Assembly (NCBI RefSeq): GCF_024139115.2
Contig: NC_085140.1
Location: 98,034,988 to 98,098,987, forward strand
Length of the DNA stretch: 64,000 nt
DNA from: Armigeres subalbatus
Lineage: Eukaryota; Arthropoda; Insecta; Diptera; Culicidae
Direction of reading: 5' to 3'
In this document: one piece after another, positions 35,341 through 48,170 of the stretch
How the letters are laid out: every line of letters begins with the position of its first letter
How positions within the stretch are numbered: the first letter of the stretch is position 1
Program-made: the position numbers and the translations under genes
Notes under the pieces: model-generated
The model's database searches: none
The model's input: the letters and a program-made list of their open reading frames with translations, nothing else
Told to the model about the DNA's origin: nothing

Positions 35341-37414
35341 ACAAATTGCAAATGCCCTCTTTATTAGTGGATGTTTCGTTCTCTAAAAACATGCTGGACG
35401 GTAAGCCAGTTTCCTTCCGTTTCTCGTTGACAAAAGACCAGAAGCGCTTAGGATCTTTTCTAAGGTCACCCTGTTTTCGAACCACATATCGACCATAAAG
35501 CACCCGATTATAGTTTTTATATTTCGAACTCGCAATGTTAAACATTCTTTTAGTCAATGGGTTCCGATTGCTGGAGAAAATCCTCAAGGTACTTGCACGT
35601 TGCCGTTTTAAAAATTGAAGGCGATGATTGGACCAAGGTGGTTTGCGGCGACCGCGTGGGGCAGGCACAAACTCTGCAAATAGTAGCGTTAACGTAGTAG
35701 TGAAGAACCGGACTGCTTCATTTACGTCGTGCGTTAAGTACAGGGGAGACCAGTCAACAGAGAGAAGAGCCTGGTTCAGTTGTTCGAAGTTAGTTCTAGA
35801 GAAATCCAGCATTCCATCATCTACGGCCTCAGAGAAGACTGTTGGCGTCGGGCATCGTACCACGGTGATAAATGGAGGGTGTAACGGATCGATTGGTATG
35901 AGAGCGTCGGGTGGTTCAACAATATTACACATTGTTAAGGCATCTTCGCTGACGAAGACTAGATCCAACGTTCGTAGCAGGCAGTTCTTTGTTACATTCA
36001 GTTGTTTCAGGTTCAGTACCGACATTCCATCGTAGAAAGCAATACTGGAAGAAGTGGAATCGCTAGGCTCAGGGTAAGCATAACCCGCGGGTGTGGCACG
36101 CCAGCGTAAGTCAGGTAAATTAAAATCCTCAAACAGTATATGAGCAGTGCGAATGTCACAGGATGAGACGATTGCAGAGATCGCGCTAATATGATTCTCG
36201 ATATTGCCTCGGTTCCTAGATTGATCAGGAGGAATGTAAACTACACCCAGACGAACTGTTTGTTCGTTGATTTCAATATTCACCCATAGATGTTCCAAGC
36301 TAGCATCAATAATGATGGGGCTGCATCGGGAGGAACAGAATGTATTCTTAATGGCTATGAGTACTCCACCCCCACGTAATTTACCGGAGAACTCCGGGAT
36401 TCGAGCCTAACGGTACACGGAATAACTATCTCCAAATAATTGAACAGAGTTTATGACCTCACATAGCCAGGTTTCTGTCAGAACGATGACATCGTACTCT
36501 TGGTGAGATACAGCAACAAAGAAGTCATCCACCTTCGTTCGCAACCCTCTGACGTTCTGGTAGTAAATGCTCATGGAATCGTCCGGGGTTGAAACACTGC
36601 ACTTTTGGTCATCGGAATTAGACGGAAGCTGGAAATGTTGAGTTCTACTGAGAACGAGAGCAGCATCTTCCTTTGCTTCGGATGGACATATACAGGTCTT
36701 GCATTTACCTGGACCAACTGAGTCGTCAAGTTGGTGATTCAAATCCAACGGTGGAGGAGAAAGGAGATTGGTGTTAACCGAACCTGCATTGTAAGCGGGA
36801 TCCTCTAGCTCTGAGCTGGGTAAGCGGGTCTGCAATAGTTGAGTTTCACTGAGAGCGAGAGCAGCATCTGACTTTGCTTCGGGTGGACATATACTGGTCT
36901 TGCATTTACCTGGACCAACTGGGTCATCAAGCTGGTGATTTACTTCCAACGATGGAGGAATGCGACTGATATCGATGATTCTTGTAGATACGGTGTGGGC
37001 CACTTCATCCCGCTGGTGGCTGTCGTGAGCATTTCGGTAGGGGAAATTATCGGGAATTGTAGCATGGCATGCGTAGTCATCAATAGCAGCAGGAGACTGT
37101 AAAAGTTGAATTCCACTGATAACACGAGCAGCATCTTCCTTTGCTTCGGTTAGACATATACTGGTCTTGCATTTACCTGGACCAACTGAGTAGTCAAGTT
37201 GGCGCTTTACTTCCAACGGTGGACGGTTGTGACTGGCGTTGAACGAACGTGCATTGTAAGTGTTATCACTAGGTTCAAGGGTCTGAAATTGTTGAGTTTC
37301 ACTGAGAGCGAGGGCAGCAACTGGTTTTGCTTCGGTTGGACATATACTGGTCTTGTGTTTACCTGGACCAGCTGAGACTTCAAGCTGGTTGTACAAATCC
37401 ATCGAAGGCGGCAT
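35294..37414 (-). pseudogene. CR1-like N-terminal repeat module and endonuclease (one in-frame stop)
   Basis: From 37414 down, about 280 residues contain four copies of a module resembling LNHQLDDSVGPGKCKTSICP followed by EAKxDAALALSxTQ, spaced 60-85 residues apart. The APE-type endonuclease begins with MSIYYQNVRGLRTK and VLTETWL. A single TAG at about 36407 interrupts the frame; the same frame then continues as PEFSGKLRGGGVLIAIKN, VVYIPPDQS, EDFNLPDLRW and on to 35294. One oddity is FEDFNLPD where endonucleases normally have GDFN, so a catalytic-loop glycine is replaced. The cysteine-containing modules are not canonical CCHC knuckles. Confidence 0.75.
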
Positions 37415-37560
37415 GTCATTCTCAAAACGTGTAATTGATTGCTAATAAGAGAAGTCAACTCTTTGTCTCGCTTTAGATAAACGTTTTCGATATACAGGGC
37501 AGTCATAGCTCCATGCAGGGTGAGCAACGTCGAGTAGCTCGTCGTAATCACAAGTTCGTT

Positions 37561-39216
37561 TTGCGTTTTCCAAAAAATTAAACAATTTAATATTATTAGT
37601 TTGACATTGACATTCGAAGATTATGTATAACTATTTATAAAACTCTAGTAGCTTAGATGGCAACAGAGTAACAAATTAAAATATGTTATTTTTTTGCTTG
37701 TTAGATTTTCGTACAAAGAAAGTAAATTGAATTGTATGATACTAATTTATTATATAATATCATTTTCTCGCAAGAATTTCAAAACCAGCATAGAATAACT
37801 GCATAATTACCAAATACCGTGTAAGAAACGCGTCCAAAGAACGCATCAAAATTGATGACATCATAAGGCATACTATCATAGGCTGGACACTTAGTGGAAT
37901 AATACAATGTTGACTAATATTCTAAGTAGTAGAGAGTTAGTTAAAACAAAAAGAATACATATTGCTTTTTCTAAGAGTTTGTTTGAGGTTTCTAAGCACT
38001 GCATTGTCTATTCGTCTAATAAGAATTATTAGGAACATCACAATGCATTATGAGCAGGGTTTGAATCCAAAGGATAATGAGAAAATCTTTCACTTGTCAT
38101 GTCCGTATACACTCTCGATAGGTAGCATACCGTGAGAGACGTTTTTCGGTAGCTGTTACGATAATGAACTTCTTTTAATAAGCCCCAATTGCGGGGGCAT
38201 TGGTTCTAATGATGCATTTACACTTATTTTACATAGCTGTGCGATAAAATATGATCCCCAACATAAAATGAGCGAGAAAACGTGTTTTATCAAACCCCCT
38301 CGGTGGGGGCAGCCTACAGACGATTGCACGAGCCAAAAACTCCATATAAAAAATGTAAACTCGCCATTTGAACACGGGTAAAAAAATTGTCAATGACGTC
38401 ATGATGCAATGGTTTATAGGAATCAGTTTTTTTCCAACTTGTGTACAAGTGCGATAGTTTTGCTTTCATGGCTTGTTATGATTCGAAGAGGTTTTTGCCT
38501 TTCTTTTATCGTTGTTCGTTATGTATCGAGAACGATTTCTGCAAACCCTGACTGTGAGCCTAATTTGCCGCAGAACATTTGGGCTGAAAAATGCGTTCGA
38601 ACATGGCAATGCTCAGCTTAAAAAGGAAAGCTTACTCACAATGCTTAACTGTTTGTAGGTAGGGGTCAAAGATTCTAATAAAAGTCATTTGGCGCGAAGA
38701 AATGATCATCCAATCCTTAGCAATGTGGCTAAGAAAGCGAAAATTTGACGCATTATGTGTACTGCCCATGATCGCATATTTGTAACATTTGCATTTTGGT
38801 TGATTGATCGTTTGTTAATCCACCCCACAAACTCACCCTAACAGCACACATGCTTCACATAGGTTGCTGCAACTCATATGTGACCAGATTTAGTCACAAT
38901 CAAGTTGCTGCAACCATTTTTGTCTGACTTGTGCTGCTCGGGCAATCATTTCCAGCTTATCACAGATAAGCAAGATAGTAAAACCTATTCTACTGATGTG
39001 GGAATAACTGATGCAGTAAATTGAGATTTCTGAACGATTCACAGGCTTTTTACAAAATGAACAAAAATACGAATGTTACAAATATGCGATCATGGGCAGA
39101 GTATGATCTCCATATATTTTATTCTGGTACGTTGATTATTTTTCTTTGTTCACTCTTTTTGCCATATATGCAAAGAAGAAAAGCAAATAAAGCCATCTGG
39201 CTCGATTCGTTGATAT
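37561..39216. other. Intergenic, no gene recognised
   Basis: AT-rich DNA. A C/G-run pair (CCCCAATTGCGGGGGC near 38190, and CCCCCTCGGTGGGGGC near 38296) suggests small hairpins. At 38840-38945 a GTTGCTGCAAC-containing segment with internal symmetry may be another short MITE. No coding region is supported. Confidence 0.35.
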
Positions 39217-41130
39217 AGGGGAACTATACCGGTTTTGGCCATGTTCCTAATTTGGCCAATTTTCCGAATAACTCCAAAAATAAAACAATTCGCAAGGGTT
39301 TTATTAGTTCCAACAAGAGATATATCCCTCACGCTTCAACGCTGCTTTCAACTGATCGATTATTTTGAAAAAACGAGCAATGGGTAATGTTTTCAACATA
39401 ACCGCGAGTAGACGTAGGACTTGTATAAACGTAGCGTATTTACATGGAAACGACAACATGCTGTGTAGAAATATTAGCAATTTGCTTATTCAAAACTTCT
39501 GGAAATAAAACTAATAGGGGGAAAGACGGCTTTGGCAGGTTTTGTTCTATTATTGTCAGGGGGGGTTTTGTCGACCAAATTTTAAGAAATTTGGCCTCAA
39601 TATTCTTTGATATGCAAAGAATGTTTAGGTCAAATTTGAGCATAATCAGTCAAAAAACCCCCCTGACAATAAAAGAACAAAACCTGCCAAAGCCGTCATT
39701 CCCCCTAATTAAATACATAATTAGAATTGCTTTGTTTCTAACTTTTAAGCCCTTATTTACTCAAGCGAATGAAGGGCACTCATAGATTTCTTATTGATGA
39801 TAGTATTTGAAATTTAAATATTCTATATATAAAATTTTCAAACTTGGGCAAAATGTGCTATTTTGGGGGAACTATCCCGTTTTCCAAACAAAGAAATACA
39901 GCATCAATTTCGTTGCTTCTCTTTGCTAACATGCGTGCTTACTGCTGAAAAAATCACAATAATAAGAACAAGTCAACGAGCAGTAACCCTACTAAAATAG
40001 AGGAGGTACTGATGATACATCAACGAAAAATTATTTAATGTTTTGATTCCAAACTCCGAGTCTACGGCAAATTTAATAATACAATTTCTCAGAACATGAA
40101 AAACAAAGAATAAGATAAACTTTATTTAAATATTCTTCTGGAAATTAATTTTTGCGGAATTGTTTTTAAAGATTTACTATAATACAGCGAAATTAACGAA
40201 AGCGATATTAACACTATTGCTGATTGTGCATCTTTAATTGCTAATGCCTTCTGCAAATAAATGAAAGTAATTATTTTAATCAAATTTTTATTCTCATCAG
40301 TGTAGTTGATTTTTTTAACCATGTTTTAATGTACGTGTCATTTAGTACCAAGCACAACTTAACATATGGTCATATGACATGACTCGTACCCATTCCGGGA
40401 TCATGTGGATTATGAAACCAATCACTTTTCGTGGATGAGCCATCATCGGCCTCTAGCCGTGAACTCCGAGTGATGCGATGGGCGATTGCATCCATAGCAA
40501 CCGACACCACTGCATCCGACCATCATCAAGCACAGAATGACAAAAAAATGCGCCCACTTCTTTCATGCATATTCGCAGACCCACCGGCAGTTCTACTGCT
40601 GGTGACTGCATGCTGTCGCTGTGTAGGTAAACAGCGAACGAACGAACGAAACGAAAAATGCGCGAGCAAAAAGCACGTCAGTACGCGCTGCTGTCACAAA
40701 TTGTTATGACTCGCACACGGTAGGCACTGCTTTTTTTATACACAAAGAAAATCATCCGGTAGACCCGAAGGCCCATGACATACCGCATTCTGATGTCTGT
40801 GTTAGGAATGCACGGGATTGGTTACATATGAAATTTTTACTGGCTTTGATAAGCATTGAAATTTTCAAGAGTTTATCGTTAATAACCTTAAGTCTCAATA
40901 AAATAGGAAAATTGCTGGAGAGTGTCCGAGTCTCTTGATATTAAATCTTAAAAATCCATCGTAAGATAAAGCCGCTAGTAACGTTCAAAATCTTCCCTTC
41001 CAGCGTAACGCTTTCGATTTCCAAAAATCTAAATGACACCCAGTATAGTAAAGAAAGACGTAAGTCCTACGTCAAAAATATATCTTTTTCAGGGTTGGCC
41101 AAATTAGGCACTAAACCGGTGCACGGCGAA
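39217..41130. mobile_element. Putative DNA element with CCTAATTTGGCC inverted ends
   Basis: The left end GGGGAACTATACCGGTTT followed by CCTAATTTGGCC and the reverse of the right end (CACCGGTTTAGTGCCTAATTTGGCC) match over about 30 bp. An AGACGTAGGACTTG motif near 39410 and its AAGTCCTACGTC counterpart near 41066 extend the inversion. The 1.9 kb interior contains a family C MITE, a family A relative near 39866 and no transposase. The TSD is not resolved, so the exact boundaries are tentative. Confidence 0.5.
39515..39707. mobile_element. MITE family C, second copy
   Basis: The body 39517-39705 is flanked by TA and carries the same GGGGGAAAGACGGCTTTGGC termini as 28692-28878. The two copies differ by scattered substitutions and a few indels, indicating separate insertions. 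Confidence 0.8.
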
Positions 41131-41497
41131 AATAAGTTTTATAAATCATTTGATATGAAAGTGCGCCAAGTTTGAACCTGCGGTAATTTTTGTCGGATCG
41201 GGCGTCGTAAAGTCTGTCATGCACTTTTCTTCATCAACAGACTATTAGAAGTCTCTTTTTTTTTTTTTTTTTTTTTAACTAATTTTATTTGCTAATTATC
41301 TAATACATGCATTCATCTCTTAGACTAGGTGTTCCGTGTTTTCTTAACACTATCATCCTTATTTGCTATGTTACGCTTTTAGTTATTATTAATACATTTC
41401 AATTGCCTCTGGCAGTTAGAATTTTTTCCTCTGGTTGAATTGAACCATGTAGGAATTACAATGTTTTCAACTTAAACTAAACTTAACCTATTTAAAA

Positions 41498-44243
41498 CTA
41501 AGGGTACAAGGAGTTAATCGTTGCAATAGAAGATTGCAACGATTTTTGTCTAAAATTGGAAATTATTTTGTTGGACATTTGTTGCAATGTCTCAATATTA
41601 GAAATTCTATGAAGTTCATTGGTACTATACCACGGAGGCAACTTCAGAATCATTTTCAAAATTTTATTTTGAATCCTCTGGAGTGCCTTCTTTCTGGTAT
41701 TGCAGCAACTAGCCCATATTGGCACAGCATACAACATGGCAGGTCTAAAAATTTGTTTGTAAATCAAAAGTTTGTTCTTAAGACAAAGTTTTGATTTTCT
41801 GTTTATAAGTGGATATAGGCACTTAATATATTTGTTACATTTGGCTTGAAGGCCTTCAATGTGATTTTTAAAAGTTAATTTTTGATCTAGCAGAAGTCCT
41901 AAATATTTAGCTTCGCTAGACCAATTAATTGGAACCCCATTCATAGTGACAATATGTCTGCTAGAAGGTTTCAAATAAGAAGCTCTCGGCTTATGTGGGA
42001 AAATTATAAGCTGAGTTTTGGAAGCATTCGGGAAATTTTGCATTTTTGCAAGTAAGTAGAGAAAATATCCAAACTTTTTTGCAATCTACTACTAATGACA
42101 CGAAGGCGGAAAGGCCCGTGTCATCTGCAAACAAAAATTCTTGACACCCTGGTGGAAAATCAGGTAAGTCAGAAGTAAAAATGTTATACAATATGGGCCC
42201 CAATATGCTGCCTTGGCCAACACCAGCTCTTACAGGTAATCTATCAGATTTAGAATTCTGATAGTTTACCTGCAGTGAGCGATCTGATAAATAATTTTGG
42301 ATCAGTTTAATGATGTACAGAGGAAAATTAAAATTCATCAATTTTACAATCAAACCTTCATGCCAAACACTGTCAAATGCTTTCTCTATATCAAGAAGAG
42401 CAACTCCAGTCGAATATCCTTCAGATTTGTTGAGCCGAATTAAGTTCGTAACTCTTAATAACTGATGAGTGGTTGAATGCCCATGGCGAAAACCAAATTG
42501 CTCATCAGCAAAAATAGAATTGTCATTAATATGAACCATCATTCTATTTAAAATAATCTTTTCAAACAGTTTGCTTATTGAAGAAAGCAAACTGATTGAG
42601 CGATAACTAGAAGCCTCAGCTGGATTTTTGTCCGGCTTCAAAATTGGAACAACTTTGGCGTTTTTCCATTTATCTGGGAAGTATGCCAATTGAAAACATT
42701 TGTTAAATAAATTAACCAAAAAGGATAAAGAGCTCTCAGGAAGTTTTTTGATAAGTATGTAGAAAATACCATCATCACCCGGGGCTTTCATATTTTTAAA
42801 TTTTCTAGTAATAGATCTCACTTCATCCAAATTAGTTCCCAACGTAGAGTCAAAAACATTATCTTGGTTGAGAATGTCTTCGAAGCTTCGTGTAACCTGA
42901 TCCTCAATTGGACTAGTGAGACCTAGACTAAAATTATGGGAACTCTCGAACTGCTGAGCAAGTTTTTGAGCCTTTTCGCCATTTGTTAATAAAATTTTGT
43001 TTCCCTCTTTAAGCGCTGGAATTGGCTTTTGAGGTTTTTTAAGAATTTTCGTTAATTTCCAAAAGGGTTTCGAACTGGGATCCAACTTGGAGACATTATT
43101 CTCAAAGTTGGCATTTCTCAGAATAGCGAAACGTTTTTTAATTCATGTTGCAAATCTCGCCAAATAACTTTCAACGCGGGATCTCGAGTTCTTTGGTATT
43201 GCCTTCTTCTCACATTTTTAAGACGGATCAGTAGCTGAAGATCGTCGTCAATAATAATGGAGTTGAATTTAACTTCACATTTCGGAATTGCAATGCCTCT
43301 GGCTTCGACAATTAAATTTGTCAAAGATACGAGAGCATTATCAATATCACTTTTGGTATCGAGAGGAATATCAACATCAAAATTCCTATCGATATACGTT
43401 TTATATAAATCCCAATCAGCTCTATGATAATTAAAAGTAGAGCTGATTGGATTATAAATGGCTTCTTGTGAGATTTCAAACGTCACAGGAAGGTGATCAG
43501 AGTCAAAGTCAGCATGAGTTACCAATTGGCCACACAGCTGACTTGAATCCGTTAAAACTAAATCAATTGTAGAAGGATTTCGACTGGAAGAAAAAACAAG
43601 TTGGTCCATTGGGATATTGAATAGTATAATATCCCGCAGAACAATCTTCAAATAAAATTTTACCATTGGAATTGCTTTGAGCATTATTCCATGAACGGTG
43701 TTTGGCATTGAAGTCACCAATTACGAAGAATTTTGATTTGTTGCGAGTCAGAATTTGAAGATCAGCTTTCAATAAATTCTTTTGCTGCCCATTGCATTGA
43801 AAAGGCAAATAGGCTGCAATGAAGGAAAATTGTCCAAAATTTGTTTCAACAGAAACTCCCAAGGTTTCAAAAACTTTGGTTTCAAACGAAGAAAATAATT
43901 TATGTTTGATACGTCTATTAATGACAATGGCGACCCCACCACAGGCGCTGTCAAGACGATCATTTCTGTAGATAAAATAGTTTGGATCTCTTTTAATGGA
44001 AAGTCCTGGTTTTAAATACGTTTCAGTTATAATGGCAATATGCACATTATGAACTGAAAGGAAGTTGAATAATTCATCTTCCTTACCCTTTAGAGAGCGG
44101 GCATTCCAATTTAGAACTTTCACACAATTATTTGGATCCATTGAAACGGAGTCCGATAACAATTTTTGTGTGTACTTTATACCAACCTGAACAGCTTCAG
44201 GAATGGTATTTGCTTTGAACATTGCATCAATCATGTGATGCAA
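41498..44243 (-). pseudogene. Juan-like ORF2 (endonuclease and reverse transcriptase), frameshifted
   Basis: From 44243 the frame encodes VKVLNWNARSLKGK, ITETYL, ACGGVAIVI and FVIGDFNAKHRSW of the endonuclease. A frameshift near 43610 shifts to the 43720-43118 frame, which carries STIDLVLTDSS and the SDHLPVTF motif. A second frameshift near 43120 leads to the RT (43085-41991): MKAPGDDGI, YRSISLLSSISKLFEK, FGFRHGHSTTHQ, VALLDIEKAFDSVWH, GVGQGSILGPILYNIF and the catalytic LFADDTG near 42120. A third frameshift near 42040 leads to the C-terminal frame ending at 41498 (LGLLLDQKLTFKNHI, RPAMLYAVPIWASC). All domains are represented, so damage is limited to frameshifts. Confidence 0.85.
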
Positions 44244-44251
44244 TTGTTCAG

Positions 44252-45529
44252 TTAAAAATCAAAATCGGAAGCAGTCATGCTACCTGAATCAACAACATGA
44301 CCGTTATTTTCCGTTGGGACATGGGTATAAACCTCATTTTGAGAAGAGAAATTTTGTCTACCAGCAGCGATGTTTGCATACGTAGGTACATTGGAAAAAT
44401 TGGAATTTACTGAAGTGCTTGCTACCCGTTGACGAGCGGCAAAATTTGTTTGTGAATTGTGGTGGGTATGAATTGCTCGACCGGTAACCGGTTTCGAAAT
44501 TTGAGCGTTTGAAAAATTTCTACCCGTCGAATCTGGGATCCGATTGGAAATTCCGTCATCAATTTTGCACGGGAATTCAAAACTTTTGCGTGAAGGGCAT
44601 TCCCAGAAATTGGATTTATGATTGCCCCCACAGTTTGCGCACTTAAATTTATTGGAATCTTCTCTCACAGGACATGCGTCCTTGGCGTGAGAGGTTCCAC
44701 CACAAATCATGCATTTAGCATCCATGTGACAATGTTTGGTTCCATGACCCACTTTTGGCACTTACGGCACTGGGTAGGGTTTTGGAAATTTCCCCAGGCC
44801 TGCGGAAATGTTCCCATGTAACACGGACATGGGACATAATACAGGCCTTTTCCAAACTTTTCATATTATTTAGTTCACTTTTGTTAAAATGAACTAAATA
44901 AAATTCTTGAGAATGCCCCTCTGGGAAGTACCAGAATGGGATTTCTTTTCATCTTAATTACTTGGACTGGTGAAAATCCAAGTAATTGAGAAATTTCAAT
45001 TTAATCTCATCCAGTGATTTATCATCACTGGGGAGACCTTCAAGACGACTTTGAACAATCGCTCAGTTTTGTCGTCGTATGTGAAGAATTTATGGCGCTT
45101 CTCAGTTAAATAGTGAAGAAGACGTTTGCGATCGTCAAAGGATCCCGGCAAAACGCGGCAGTCACCCTTCCTAGCAATCTGAAATGAAACCTTGATCCCC
45201 TGAAGGTTACTCAAAATCTCATTCCGGAAGCCAGAAAACTCGGCAACAGATACCACAATTGGCGGAATCCTTTGCTTTTTCGCATGAATCGAATCACCTG
45301 GGCTAGAGGTAGATTCGATTTGCTCAATTCATCATTGATCAAATCGAACTGATTGCTCAGTTCGATTGGAGAAATTATTTCCGATATTAGAGTTAGAAGG
45401 AATATCTGAAGTCTCCAGCTTCCTTCTATTTTTTCCGCGCTTGGGCAGGACGGTCTTGAAACCTTGTTTCTTTGAAGGAAGTGGAGAATTCAGAGACTCC
45501 CCTTCCTCTTGTTTTTTATTAATGCTCAT
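44252..45529 (-). pseudogene. Juan-like ORF1 (gag-like), frameshifted
   Basis: Three frames in series represent ORF1. The N-terminal part is 45529-45332, with a basic segment LPKRGKNRRKLE. A middle part at 45256-44996 contains VSFQIARKGDCRVLPGSF and FTYDDKTERLFKVVLKV, typical of the domain preceding zinc knuckles in Jockey-clade gag proteins. The knuckle part at 44761-44252 has CMICGGTSHAKDAC and CANCGGNHKSNFWEC. At least two frameshifts separate them. The product of an intact copy would coat LINE RNA. Confidence 0.8.
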
Positions 45530-45819
45530 TGCTGAGCGTGGAGACGTGACCTTCTAAGAGGTTTTTCCCAGAACGGTGTCCTGCAGAATTACCACCGCTT
45601 GTCGGAATTTTACTTCCGCAAACGGGTCCAACGTAAAACGAAGGCACGGGTCCTTGCAAAGATCGTAACGGGATCAGTGGGTACAAATAGCGCTAAGAAG
45701 CACCGTTGAAATTAAAATAGCTTCGGGTAGTATTAAAAACTTCCTTCCGCAAAGAGAGAAAGAACCGCACAGCACGAAAGCACGATGCGGTCTCATTTGA
45801 AGTCTCAATGATGGTGGTT

Positions 45820-46105
45820 CTTCTTCTTATTGGCATTACATCCCCACACTGGGACAGAGCCGCCTCGCAGCTTAGTGTTCATTAAGCACTTCCACAGTTA
45901 TTAACTGCGAGGTTTCTAAGCCAGGTTAACATTTTTGCATTCGTATATCATGAGGCTAGCACGATGATACTTTTATGCCCAGGGAAGTCGAGACAATTTC
46001 CAATGCGAAAATTGCCTAGACCGGCACCGGGAATCGAACCCAGCCACCCTCAGCATGGTCTTGGTTTATAGCCGCGTGCCTTACCGCGCGGCTAAGGAGG
46101 GCCGT
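45820..46105 (-). mobile_element. Feilai-type SINE, second copy
   Basis: Same structure as 33608-33888: a tRNA-like head (CCCTCCTTAGCCGCGCGGTA, B box GGTTCGATTCCCGG), a body with ATAAAAGTATCATCGTG, and tail GATGTAATGCCAATAAGAAG. It keeps the AGTTAATAACTGTGG block missing from the other copy. It starts only about 14 bp beyond the 5' TSD of the Juan-like LINE. A TSD is not clear (only GTGGT matches at both sides). Confidence 0.85.
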
Positions 46106-46930
46106 GTGGTATTTAAGCGTATTATAAAAGAGTGTACCTACAGTTTAATCTATACAATAGCACTCACATATTTATAATTCACTACGAAATATTGGCCATC
46201 TTCTTTTTCTTTGGCTCTAACCACTCATCAATCAAACAGATTATTAAAATGTATTCTCACAAGCAAAGTCGAAATTCACAATCAGATCGTTACATTAATT
46301 TACAAGCAGATATTACACAAGCTACAAATTACAGAATATTTGGCCTCCAAGCATTGTTTTCATTCAAGAACTCCCTGAATTATAGTAGAAATATATTCTT
46401 CGAAGACAGAACACATATCGTCGCATAAGAAAATCCCAAATAGCAAAGTGGTAGCGTTTCGAACAGCTCCCTTTACACATTGTATGCCCTTCACTCTTGA
46501 AGTCGATATTTTCACAACACTTATTGTTATTGTTCGGTATCTCAAAGCCAATATGGTGATTGGATCGCGATTACTTGATTTCGTCACGATGTTTGCAGCG
46601 AATTTAAACTAAATATCTTTTAGTTCCTTCACCTTATGAAATGTATTATCTTCAAACGAAATGAAGGTAAAAGTGATTTGAATGAACAGAGACCAAAATG
46701 GAGCACAAGAAACAAGCAAAAAACAACAACAGCAGCAATCTGGGCAAACAAAAAGCCTATCACAGAGCTATTTGCCGTTGGCTTTTCAGCACCTCGATTG
46801 TGTCGATTAGTGCATTTTGATTCTCTGTCAACTTTGTTGCTTGGGCTATTAACTGATTTGCAGATGTGGTAACCATGGTTTTAGGTTTGTAAGTTTTCCG
46901 ATGCACTTTTGTACAAAAACTACACTGAGG
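46106..46930. other. Intergenic, no gene recognised
   Basis: Frames of up to 98 codons (46132-46428, 46636-46872) show no recognisable domain. No repeat structure is evident. Confidence 0.35.
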
Positions 46931-47190
46931 ATAAGATTTTCATACGACCAAACTTATGAGAAGGTTTCATAAGAAATGAACTATGAAAATCTTCGGTCAA
47001 ATCTGTCTTTTTATTGGATCTAACAAATCGATTCCTTGAAGCGTCGGTGGGCGTGTGGTGTAATCACGCGCCTCCTAATCACGACGTTCATGGTTCGAAT
47101 CCAGGTTACACTTTTTTTTAAACGAACTTAAAATATTTCATGAGATTGTCGTATGAAATGCATTCTATTAGTTAATCGTATGAAAATCAA
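46931..47190. repeat. Inverted repeats around a tRNA-like core
   Basis: GATTTTCATACGA near 46936 and its inverted matches (TCGTATGAAAATC near 47177 and TCGTATGAAAT near 47148) flank a tRNA-like core at 47046-47112 (GTGGTGTAATCAC D-arm-like, GGTTCGAATCCAGG B box). The acceptor stem does not close. This is probably another tRNA-derived mobile repeat, unrelated to the tRNA-Thr family. Confidence 0.45.
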
Positions 47191-47224
47191 TACATTTTCT
47201 AAATAATGTATATAATAGAGGCAG

Positions 47225-48168
47225 TAGGGGCAATATGAACATACGGGGCAATATGAGCCACCCTCAATTTGAGCTTATTGACAAGTTTTATCATGTAAAA
47301 GTTATATGATCCTTCAGAGAATGCCCCACGTATGCATCAACGTGAAAACCGCATTAAAATTCAATTCAAAAATGAAAATACACTTGAAAATGTAAATTTT
47401 TGCTGCATAGGCAGAATTATTATAAGATTTGAAGTTTATAAATAAGGTTTTGACACAAAATTGAGTAAAATACATGTCAAAAATGCATCTCAATCAAAAG
47501 ATCTATTGTAATTGAATATTGTGCACACATGTTTGTACTGATACAAATCTGAATTTATCATAAAACTTGTTTTTTTTTCAAAAACCACTCTATATGGGGC
47601 AGTATGGGCATACCTGCACAGAGTAAGATATTAGGCCCTAATATGCTAACAAGTTCAAACTTTAGTTACCGAATGCAAGAATATTATCATCTATGTTAGA
47701 TTCATTACGGATAAATTACAACACCGCATTACTGCGATCGAAACAGAAAAAAATGACTATTAACCAAATGAAATGTGTCTGTGCAATCGGTGAAGAGTGG
47801 CGAATCGGTTCGGTCCGCTGTTGTGCGGTTTATTAATCACATTTTGAATAGAATACTTTAAACTGTTGTAGGAATATCATATTAATCTATATTACAACAC
47901 TTTTCTCTCCCAGAAAAACATTTTGGATGAGTGGCCCATACTGCCCCTAATGGTGGCTCATTTTGCACCGTATAGTCGGGAGCACACATTAAAACCAATA
48001 CATTTTCAAAAGTGCATTCCAACAATTTCCAAATGTATTTTTCACCATTCATAGACGTAATATGAAAGGTAACACTCCCTAGTATAAGTCAACTACATTT
48101 GAAAGACGATTTTTTGAGCTTTTCAGAAGGATTTCCTTAGGTGGCCCATATTGCCCCGATCACCCCTA
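47225..48168. mobile_element. MITE family E (GGGGCAATATGRGCCACC TIR)
   Basis: The left end TAGGGGCAATATG...CGGGGCAATATGAGCCACC and the reverse of the right end TAGGGGTGATCGGGGCAATATGGGCCACC match. Two further inverted motifs inside (GGGGCAGTATGGGCATACC near 47596 and GGCCCATACTGCCCC near 47935) suggest a nested relative. The body is about 940 bp and non-coding. Confidence 0.65.
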
Positions 48169-48170
48169 AC

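Larger units (their letters stand above)
33901..37560 (-). mobile_element. CR1-like non-LTR retrotransposon (minus strand)
   Basis: A LINE with a repeated N-terminal module, APE-type endonuclease and RT, read right to left. The RT has YADD and the thumb signature LYFSLVRSILETAVVVWSP found in the CR1 group. There is no RNase H. The 3' UTR is interrupted by the Feilai SINE. The 5' boundary near 37560 and any TSD were not determined. Coding decay is slight: one in-frame stop and one frameshift. Confidence 0.75.
41248..45806 (-). mobile_element. Juan-like Jockey-clade LINE, full length, 8 bp TSD
   Basis: The repeat GAAGTCTC at 41248-41255 and 45799-45806 bounds a 4.54 kb element read on the minus strand. 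It ends in a poly(A) tail (poly-T at 41256-41277 on +). ORF1 has a pre-C2HC-type domain and zinc knuckles; ORF2 has endonuclease and RT with FADD and no RNase H. This architecture and sequence resemble the Aedes Juan family. Several frameshifts make it inactive. The 5' UTR occupies about 45540-45798. Confidence 0.85.

Noticed and set aside
34562..36035. Plus-strand ORFs over the CR1-like LINE
   Set aside because: They are antisense shadows of the endonuclease and RT frames.
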